DNA of 64,000 bases from assembly GCF_001644575.1 (NCBI RefSeq), contig NZ_CP015596.1, positions 2,542,001 through 2,606,000 on the forward strand. The letters run 5' to 3'. The position numbers were made by a program, and so were the translations under genes. The stretch is from Mycobacterium adipatum. GTDB lineage: Bacteria; Actinomycetota; Actinomycetes; Mycobacteriales; Mycobacteriaceae. Below the pieces are notes generated by a model. That model was not told where the DNA came from. It saw only the letters and a program-made list of their open reading frames with translations, and did not search any database. Shown piece after piece: positions 58,298 to 64,000 of this stretch (position 1 is the stretch's first letter; the number at the start of each line of letters is the position of its first letter).

Positions 58298-59110
58298 TCA
58301 GAGTCGGCCGTCGAGGCGCAGGTCGGGGTGCACCCACTCCGGCGAGCGGCGCTCCTTGAACGCCACGAAGCCCTGTCGCGCCTCGGGCCCGCCGAAACTG
58401 GCCTTCATGCCGATCCGGTCGAACAGCCCCAGATAGCTGTCGAGGCTGGACTTGACCACCGACCGTGCGCCCGGCGCGGTGCGGCAGACCTGGGCCAGCA
58501 CCTCTTTCGCCTCCGCGAGCAGGTTGTCGTGGGTCACCACCCTGGCCACCAGGCCCCAATCGAGTGCCTCCGCGGCGGTGAGCACCCGGCCGGTGAACAT
58601 CAGATCGCGCGTGCGGACCACGCCGATCAGTCGGGCCAGCATCTGGCTGTAATAGGTATCGGCGATACCGCGGAACAGTTCGGGCACCCGGAAGGTCGCT
58701 CGCTCGCTGACCACGGCCATATCGCTGCACAGGGCGATCTGCATGCCGCCACCTTGGGCCAGGCCGTTGACCGCGGACACCACCGGCTTCACCGACTGGC
58801 GCAACGTCTCGAAGGGGGTCACATCCATCGACAGCGCCGCGCCCCACGGCATCCAGTCATCGGAGCCGTCACCGCCACCCAGATCGCCGCCGGGGGCGAA
58901 GACGTCGCCGGTGCCGGTGATCAACAGGCCGGCCAGGTCGGGATCGTTGTCGACACGACTGACCGCGTACCGGATGCCGAAGTACATCGCCGGGGTCATC
59001 GCGTTGCGTGCCTGGGGGCGATCGAGGCGGACCACCGCGAACGGGCCTTGGCGCTCGAAGGTCAGGAATGGGGTTCCGAGCCAGTCGCCCTCGGGCGGTC
59101 GCGCTGTCAT
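58298..59110 (-). CDS. Enoyl-CoA hydratase/isomerase-family protein
   Basis: The product has 270 residues of crotonase fold. GDVFAPGGDL is the CoA/oxyanion region, GLAQGGGMQIALCSDMAV contains the second part of the oxyanion hole, and VFRG-type segments such as RVPELFRGIADT follow. The acid/base Glu positions are not clearly conserved, so hydratase, isomerase or hydrolase activity remains open. It follows the ribokinase gene by 33 bases on the same strand and may share its transcript. Confidence 0.85.
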   Translation of the reverse strand: MTARPPEGDWLGTPFLTFERQGPFAVVRLDRPQARNAMTPAMYFGIRYAVSRVDNDPDLAGLLITGTGDVFAPGGDLGGGDGSDDWMPWGAALSMDVTPFETLRQSVKPVVSAVNGLAQGGGMQIALCSDMAVVSERATFRVPELFRGIADTYYSQMLARLIGVVRTRDLMFTGRVLTAAEALDWGLVARVVTHDNLLAEAKEVLAQVCRTAPGARSVVKSSLDSYLGLFDRIGMKASFGGPEARQGFVAFKERRSPEWVHPDLRLDGRL

Positions 59111-59143
59111 GGCAGCCGACTATAACTCCCAACTGTTGGTGAT

Positions 59144-59995
59144 TCAGTTCAGCGCGTCCTCGATCGCCTCGTCGTCCGGTGCGCAGTCACCGGCACCGGC
59201 CACCAGGGTGGCCAGGGCGCCCGCCGCACACGCGCGGCGCAAGGCGTGCGCGGGATCGGCGATCCAGCCCGCGGCCAGCACGCCCGCGAAGACGTCGCCC
59301 GCACCCGTGGTGTCCACCGCCTCGACCGCCGGCGCCGCGACCCGGGTTTCGGCATCGGCGCTGCGGTGCACCGCTCCGTCGGCGCCGAGCGTGACGACCA
59401 GGTGCGGCACCGGCCACGTCCAGCGTTGCGCCTCGGACTCGTTGACGATCACGACATCGGTGACCTCGGCCAGCTGCGCCAGCGCGTCCGGGTCGGCGCC
59501 GGCCGGGGAGGCGTTGAGCATGACGGTCGCGCCGGCGTCGCGGGCGATGCGGGCCGCGGCGAGTGCCGCGCCGGTGGGAATCTCCAACTGCATCAGCAGG
59601 ACCTCACACCCGGCCACCAGCTCGCGCAGCGCCGACGAGTTGAGGGTGAGATGTCCGTTGGCTCCAGGTGCCACCACGATCACGTTCTCGGCGTGCGCGT
59701 CCACCACGATCGACGCCGTTCCACTGGGTACCGGCAGCGCGATGACGCCGCTGACGTCGACATCGTTGGACTGCAGGTGGGTCCGCAGCGCCGCACCGGT
59801 GTCGTCATCGCCGACCGCGGCCACCAGCACCACCTCGGCGCCGGCCCGGGACGCCGCGATGGCCTGGTTACCGCCCTTGCCTCCCGGGGTCCGCGTCATC
59901 GACGAGGCCAACACCGTGGCGCCGGGTGCGGGCAGCGCAGCCACGGCGAAAACGAGGTCCATGTTCACGCTGCCCACCACACATACGCGCGCCAC
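59144..59995 (-). CDS. rbsK: Ribokinase-like PfkB-family sugar kinase
   Basis: The product has 283 residues. VCVVGSVNMDLVFAVAALPA and TPGGKGGNQAIAASRAG are ribokinase signatures, and DTTGAGDVFAG holds the anion hole and catalytic Asp. Rv2436 (rbsK) occupies the same neighbourhood in M. tuberculosis. Ribose is the likely substrate (EC 2.7.1.15). The GTG start has TACGGT 6 bases upstream, so it is leaderless. It diverges from proA across 166 bases with a long inverted repeat. Confidence 0.87.
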   Translation of the reverse strand: MARVCVVGSVNMDLVFAVAALPAPGATVLASSMTRTPGGKGGNQAIAASRAGAEVVLVAAVGDDDTGAALRTHLQSNDVDVSGVIALPVPSGTASIVVDAHAENVIVVAPGANGHLTLNSSALRELVAGCEVLLMQLEIPTGAALAAARIARDAGATVMLNASPAGADPDALAQLAEVTDVVIVNESEAQRWTWPVPHLVVTLGADGAVHRSADAETRVAAPAVEAVDTTGAGDVFAGVLAAGWIADPAHALRRACAAGALATLVAGAGDCAPDDEAIEDALN

Positions 59996-60030
59996 GGGCC
60001 CACCGTAGTCACCGTCGGCGTCCTAGGGGC

Positions 60031-60096
60031 GAGATCGAACGCAGGGTCGTCGCGGGTGGGCGATGAAGAAGAAATCGCGACCCTGTGTTCGATCTC
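60031..60096. repeat. Long inverted repeat between rbsK and proA
   Basis: Left arm GAGATCGAACGCAGGGTCG (60031-60049) and right arm CGACCCTGTGTTCGATCTC (60078-60096) match at 18 of 19 positions with a 28-base loop. It lies upstream of both divergent promoters, so it is not a terminator of either gene. It may be a dispersed palindromic repeat or a small-RNA hairpin. Confidence 0.7.
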
Positions 60097-60149
60097 GGCC
60101 GCAGGGCGACCACCCGGGACCCCATCGGGCTGGGCCCGGGGATGCCCGA

Positions 60150-60155
60150 TACCCT
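60150..60155 (+). promoter_or_regulatory. -10 hexamer of proA (leaderless)
   Basis: TACCCT is 6 bases before the ATG at 60162 and no Shine-Dalgarno is seen. Confidence 0.5.
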
Positions 60156-60161
60156 GGCTTA

Positions 60162-61409
60162 ATGAGTGTGCAGTCTCCCGTCACGGCCGACCTGCGCCGG
60201 CAGGTCCACGACGCCGCAGCGGCCGCCCGCACGGCGTCCCGCGCATTGGTGACGCTGAGCACCGTCGACAAGAATCGGGCCCTGCATGCCGCCGCGGACG
60301 CGGTGCTGGCACACGCCCACGACATCCTGGCCGCCAACGGCGAGGACCTCGACGCGGCGCGCGCCGCGGGCACGGCCGAGGCGATGCTGGACCGGCTCGC
60401 CCTGAACCCGCAACGCATCGACGGTATCGCGGCGGGGCTGCGGCAGGTGGCAGGGCTGCCCGACCCGGTCGGGGAGGTGCTGCGCGGCAGCACCCTGCCC
60501 AACGGACTGCAGCTGCGTCAGCAGCGGGTGCCGCTCGGCGTGGTGGGCATCGTCTACGAGGGCCGTCCCAATGTCACCGTCGATGCCTTCGGGCTCACCC
60601 TGAAATCGGGCAACGCGGTGCTGCTGCGCGGCAGTTCCTCGGCGGCGCGCTCGAACGCGGCGCTGGTGCGGGCACTGCGGGAGGCGCTGGTCGCCGAGGG
60701 CCTGCCCGCCGACGCGGTGCAATTGCTGCCCAGCGAGGACCGCGCCAGCGTCACCCACCTGATCCAGGCCCGTGGACTCGTCGATGTCGTCATCCCGCGT
60801 GGCGGTGCCGGTTTGATCGACGCCGTGGTGCGCGATGCCACCGTCCCCACCATCGAGACCGGTGTCGGCAACTGCCACGTCTTCGTGCACGCCGGTGCCG
60901 ATCTCGATGTGGCAGAACGCATCCTGCTGAACGCGAAGACCCGGCGGCCCAGTGTCTGCAACGCCGCCGAGACGTTGTTGGTGGACCGGGCGGGCGCCGA
61001 TACCGCGCTGCCGCGGCTGCTCAACGCCTTGCAGGACGCCGGGGTCACCGCGCACCTCGACCCCACCGAGGAGGAGTTGCGCGCCGAGTTCCTGTCCATG
61101 GACATCGCGGTGGCACTCGTCGACGGCGTCGACGGCGCGATCGCGCACATCAACGAATACGGCACCGGCCACACCGAGGCGATCGTCACCACCGAATTGG
61201 CGGCCGCGCAGCGGTTCACCGAGCAGGTCGACGCCGCCGCGGTGATGGTGAACGCATCCACCGCCTTCACCGACGGCGAGCAGTTCGGTTTCGGCGCCGA
61301 GATCGGCATCTCCACTCAGAAGCTGCACGCCCGGGGCCCGATGGGGCTGCCCGAACTGACCTCCACCAAATGGATCGTGTGGGGCGACGGCCAGATCCGT
61401 CCCGCCTGA
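60162..61409 (+). CDS. proA: Gamma-glutamyl phosphate reductase
   Basis: The product has 415 residues. The aldehyde-dehydrogenase fold has [18 protein letters not shown] with the catalytic Cys, and [19 protein letters not shown] is a family signature. It reduces gamma-glutamyl phosphate to glutamate semialdehyde with NADPH (EC 1.2.1.41), using the product of ProB. A larger frame begins far upstream and is ignored. Confidence 0.95.
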   Translation: MSVQSPVTADLRRQVHDAAAAARTASRALVTLSTVDKNRALHAAADAVLAHAHDILAANGEDLDAARAAGTAEAMLDRLALNPQRIDGIAAGLRQVAGLPDPVGEVLRGSTLPNGLQLRQQRVPLGVVGIVYEGRPNVTVDAFGLTLKSGNAVLLRGSSSAARSNAALVRALREALVAEGLPADAVQLLPSEDRASVTHLIQARGLVDVVIPRGGAGLIDAVVRDATVPTIETGVGNCHVFVHAGADLDVAERILLNAKTRRPSVCNAAETLLVDRAGADTALPRLLNALQDAGVTAHLDPTEEELRAEFLSMDIAVALVDGVDGAIAHINEYGTGHTEAIVTTELAAAQRFTEQVDAAAVMVNASTAFTDGEQFGFGAEIGISTQKLHARGPMGLPELTSTKWIVWGDGQIRPA

Positions 61410-61432
61410 ACACCGCTGCGAAAAGAGAACAT

Positions 61433-62329
61433 GTGAGCCTCCCCGCCCGCCCGGCCCCGCTGTTCACCGATATCGACGATGTCGCCAGGCGGCTCGCCGA
61501 AACCGGCTACCTGCCCGACAAGGCCACGGCCACCGCCGTTTTTCTCGCCGACCGGCTCGGCAAGCCGCTGCTGGTGGAAGGTCCGGCGGGAGTCGGCAAG
61601 ACCGAACTGGCCCGTGCCGTCGCACAGACCACCGGATCGGAGCTGGTCCGGCTGCAGTGCTACGAAGGTGTCGACGAGGCGCGCGCACTCTACGAGTGGA
61701 ACCACGCCAAGCAGATCCTGCGCATCCAGGCGGGAACCGCCGCCGGCTCCGCCGGCGGTGGCGACTGGGATCAGACCAAGACCGACGTGTTCAGCGAGGA
61801 GTTCCTGCTGAGCCGTCCACTGCTGACCGCGATCCGGCGCACCGACCCGACCGTGCTGCTGATCGACGAGACCGACAAGGCCGATATCGAGATCGAGGGC
61901 CTGCTGCTGGAGGTGCTGTCCGATTTCGCGGTGACGGTGCCCGAGCTCGGCACCATCAAGGCCGAACGCGCGCCGTTCGTGCTGCTGACCTCCAATGCCA
62001 CCCGTGAGCTGTCCGAGGCGCTCAAACGGCGATGCCTGTTCCTGCACATCGACTTCCCCGATCCCGAACTGGAGCGGCGCATCCTGCTGTCCCGGGTTCC
62101 CGAGCTGCCCGAGCGAATCGCCTCGGAGCTGGTGCGGATCATCGGGGTGCTGCGCGGGATGCAGCTCAAGAAGGTGCCGTCGGTGGCCGAGACCATCGAC
62201 TGGGGTCGCACCGTATTGGCTCTCGGCATGGACACCATCGACGACGAACTGATCGCGGCGACCCTCGGTGTGGTGCTCAAGCATCAGTCCGATCAGGTCA
62301 AGGCGGCCGGTGAGCTCAGGCTGAACTGA
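61433..62329 (+). CDS. MoxR-family AAA+ ATPase
   Basis: The product has 298 residues. VEGPAGVGKTEL is Walker A, LLIDETDKADIEIEG is Walker B and TSNATRELSEALKRR is sensor 1. MoxR ATPases help to mature or load metalloenzymes or envelope proteins. I start at GTG 61433, 24 bases after proA. The next gene overlaps by one base and encodes a VWA protein, the usual MoxR partner. Confidence 0.88.
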   Translation: MSLPARPAPLFTDIDDVARRLAETGYLPDKATATAVFLADRLGKPLLVEGPAGVGKTELARAVAQTTGSELVRLQCYEGVDEARALYEWNHAKQILRIQAGTAAGSAGGGDWDQTKTDVFSEEFLLSRPLLTAIRRTDPTVLLIDETDKADIEIEGLLLEVLSDFAVTVPELGTIKAERAPFVLLTSNATRELSEALKRRCLFLHIDFPDPELERRILLSRVPELPERIASELVRIIGVLRGMQLKKVPSVAETIDWGRTVLALGMDTIDDELIAATLGVVLKHQSDQVKAAGELRLN

Positions 62330-63774
62330 TGGCATCCCGCCGGATCCGCCCGCCGCAGCCGCTGGCCCCCAACGGAATTCCTGGACACCTGGTGGAGTTC
62401 GTGGAGGCGCTGCGCGGGGTGGGTATCGCGGTGGGACCGTCGGAGACGGTGGATGCCGGCCGGGTGATGACCGTGCTCGGGCTCGGAGACCGGGAGGCGT
62501 TGCGCGAAGGCCTGGCCTGCGCGGTGCTGCGGCGTGCCGACCACCGCGACACCTATGACGCCATGTTCGACCTGTGGTGGCCGGCGGCCTACGGAGCGCG
62601 GACCGTGCTGGAGGACGAGCCCGATCCCGAGGCCGAACCGGCGCGGCTGCCGCCCGAGGACATCGAGGCGATGCGCGCGGCGCTGATCGAGATGCTGGGC
62701 CCCGACGGTGATCTGGAGAATTTCGACGATCGGCTCGCGGCCATGATCGCGCGGATTGTGGAGGCCTACGGCCGGTACAACTCCAGCCGCGGTCCGTCCT
62801 ACTCGTCATATCAGGCCCTCAAGGCGATGGCGCTGGACGAGTTGGAGGGTCGGCTGTTGGCCGGTTTGCTGGCGCCCTACGGCGAGGAACCTACCCCGAC
62901 ACAGGAAGAGATCGCCAAGGCGATGGCCGCGCAGCGGGTTTCCCAGCTGCGCCGGATGGTGGAGGCCGAGACCAAGCGCCGCACAGCCGAACAGCTCGGC
63001 CGCGACCACGTGCAGATGTATGGGATCCCGCAGCTGGCCGAAAACGTCGAATTTCTGCGTGCTTCCGGTGAACAGCTGCGTCAGATGCGAAAGACCGTGC
63101 AGCCGTTGGCCAGGACGCTGGCGACCCGGCTGGCGGCCAAGCGCCGCCGCGCGGCCAACGGGCAGATCGACATGCGCAAGACGCTGCGCAAGTCGATGTC
63201 CACCGGGGGTGTGCCGATCGAGGTGGTGCTCAAGAAGCCGCATCCGGCGCGGCCCGAGCTGGTGGTGCTCTGCGATGTGTCGGGCTCGGTGGCCGGGTTC
63301 AGCCACTTCACCCTGATGCTGGTCTCGGCGTTGCGCCAGCAGTTCTCCCGGGTGCGGGTCTTCGCCTTCATCGACACCACCGATGAGGTGACCCACATGT
63401 TCGGTCCGGAGGCCGACCTCGCGGTCGCGGTGCAGCGGATCACCCGGGAAGCCGGCGTCTACACCCGCGACGGGCACTCCGATTACGGGCACGCGTTCGT
63501 ATCGTTCGCACAGAACTTCCCCAATGTGTTGTCGCCGCGTTCGTCGCTGCTGATTCTCGGCGACGCGCGCAACAACTACCGCAACCCCGAGACCGAACTG
63601 CTGACCCGGATGGTGAACGCCAGCCGGCACGCGCACTGGCTCAACCCGGAGCCCAAGCACCTGTGGGGCAGCGGCGACTCCGCCGTCCCGCGCTACACCG
63701 ACCTGATTCCGATGCACGAGTGCCGGTCGGCCAAGCAACTCGGCGCGGTGATCGACGCCCTGCTGCCGGTCTGA
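62329..63774 (+). CDS. VWA (CoxE-like) domain protein
   Basis: The product has 481 residues. The C-terminal von Willebrand A domain contains the metal-site motif DVSGSVAG near residue 315, which binds a divalent ion and partner proteins. The N-terminal part is helical and acidic, matching CoxE-like partners of MoxR ATPases. The start codon overlaps the last base of the MoxR stop. The pair probably acts together on an unidentified client. Confidence 0.88.
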   Translation: MASRRIRPPQPLAPNGIPGHLVEFVEALRGVGIAVGPSETVDAGRVMTVLGLGDREALREGLACAVLRRADHRDTYDAMFDLWWPAAYGARTVLEDEPDPEAEPARLPPEDIEAMRAALIEMLGPDGDLENFDDRLAAMIARIVEAYGRYNSSRGPSYSSYQALKAMALDELEGRLLAGLLAPYGEEPTPTQEEIAKAMAAQRVSQLRRMVEAETKRRTAEQLGRDHVQMYGIPQLAENVEFLRASGEQLRQMRKTVQPLARTLATRLAAKRRRAANGQIDMRKTLRKSMSTGGVPIEVVLKKPHPARPELVVLCDVSGSVAGFSHFTLMLVSALRQQFSRVRVFAFIDTTDEVTHMFGPEADLAVAVQRITREAGVYTRDGHSDYGHAFVSFAQNFPNVLSPRSSLLILGDARNNYRNPETELLTRMVNASRHAHWLNPEPKHLWGSGDSAVPRYTDLIPMHECRSAKQLGAVIDALLPV

Positions 63775-63825
63775 GCCCCTCGGCACGTTCGAGCGCCCCG
63801 GAACCCTGCCGTAAGCTGGCTCTTC

Positions 63826-64000
63826 GTGGCAGCACGGCGCAGGTTGGGAGTGATGGGCGGGACGTTCGATCCCGTGCATCACGGCCACCTGGTCGCCGCC
63901 AGCGAGGTCGCCGATCAGTTCGATCTCGACGAGGTGGTCTTCGTCCCGACCGGACAACCGTGGCAGAAGCGTGACCGCCACGTCACCGCCGCCGAGGACC
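63826..64000 (+). CDS. nadD: Nicotinate-nucleotide adenylyltransferase, N-terminal fragment
   Basis: 58 codons are present before the window ends. [20 protein letters not shown] carries the HxGH nucleotidyltransferase motif. NadD makes deamido-NAD, the substrate of NadE, so two NAD-synthesis genes lie close together. The GTG start at 63826 has TAAGCT 8 bases upstream and no Shine-Dalgarno. Confidence 0.9.
   Translation, partial: MAARRRLGVMGGTFDPVHHGHLVAASEVADQFDLDEVVFVPTGQPWQKRDRHVTAAED

Noticed and set aside
59246..61432. A very long plus-strand frame running into the MoxR gene
   Set aside because: The upstream part is antisense to rbsK and out of frame with proA; only the segment from 61433 is the ATPase gene.

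Overview
The window is a high-GC actinobacterial chromosome segment, almost certainly from a rapidly growing Mycobacterium/Mycolicibacterium. The recognisable core genes run in the Mycobacterium tuberculosis order: korA-korB-mobA, rpfE-type genes, an Rv2449c-like reductase, valS, folC, an Rv2446c-like protein, ndk, rne, rplU, rpmA, obgE, proB, nadE, rbsK, proA, MoxR ATPase, VWA protein, nadD. Many genes have a TANNNT hexamer 6-8 bases before an ATG or GTG and no Shine-Dalgarno sequence, the leaderless layout common in mycobacteria. I saw no tRNA, rRNA, insertion sequence, prophage or CRISPR array. Region 1-21144 is accessory and devoted to cyclitol/sugar catabolism. A minus-strand operon iolC - aldolase - iolB - iolD - iolE - iolG (iolG cut by the window edge) faces a GntR regulator. 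A second unit (inositol-dehydrogenase-like oxidoreductase plus a hydroxypyruvate-isomerase-like protein) faces a LacI regulator with two palindromic operators. It is followed by a ribose/inositol-type ABC transporter. A 23-bp element is shared almost exactly by the iol promoter and the ABC transporter promoter, so one regulator probably controls uptake and breakdown. After an SRPBCC protein and a secreted protein gene interrupted by a frameshift comes a third unit: PhyH-type dioxygenase, two Gfo/Idh/MocA oxidoreductases and an IolE paralogue, with its own LacI regulator and a PfkB kinase. Region 21145-27136 holds korAB (2-oxoglutarate:ferredoxin oxidoreductase), mobA and two tandem resuscitation-promoting factors. 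The rpf genes have CRP-like GTGA-N6-TCAC sites and, for the first, a hairpin-rich leader. Region 27139-35326 is an accessory block: a flavin monooxygenase divergent from a three-gene N-demethylase (Dmm/HODM-type) operon, then an ammonium transporter with a tiny membrane protein, a lipoprotein and an S9 peptidase. GlnR-like AC-n9-AC-n9-AC boxes lie before both the N-demethylase operon and the transporter. This suggests a nitrogen-scavenging unit that releases and imports ammonium from methylated amines. Region 35338-49000 is housekeeping: valS, folC, ndk, RNase E, ribosomal proteins L21 and L27, Obg GTPase and glutamate 5-kinase. Region 49238-54928 is a second accessory insertion between proB and nadE: PIG-L deacetylase plus a flavoprotein, TetR/P450, sirtuin and a phosphotransferase. 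Region 54969-64000 returns to conserved genes: nadE, a DUF2306 membrane protein, an enoyl-CoA hydratase, a ribokinase, proA, the MoxR/VWA pair and the start of nadD.
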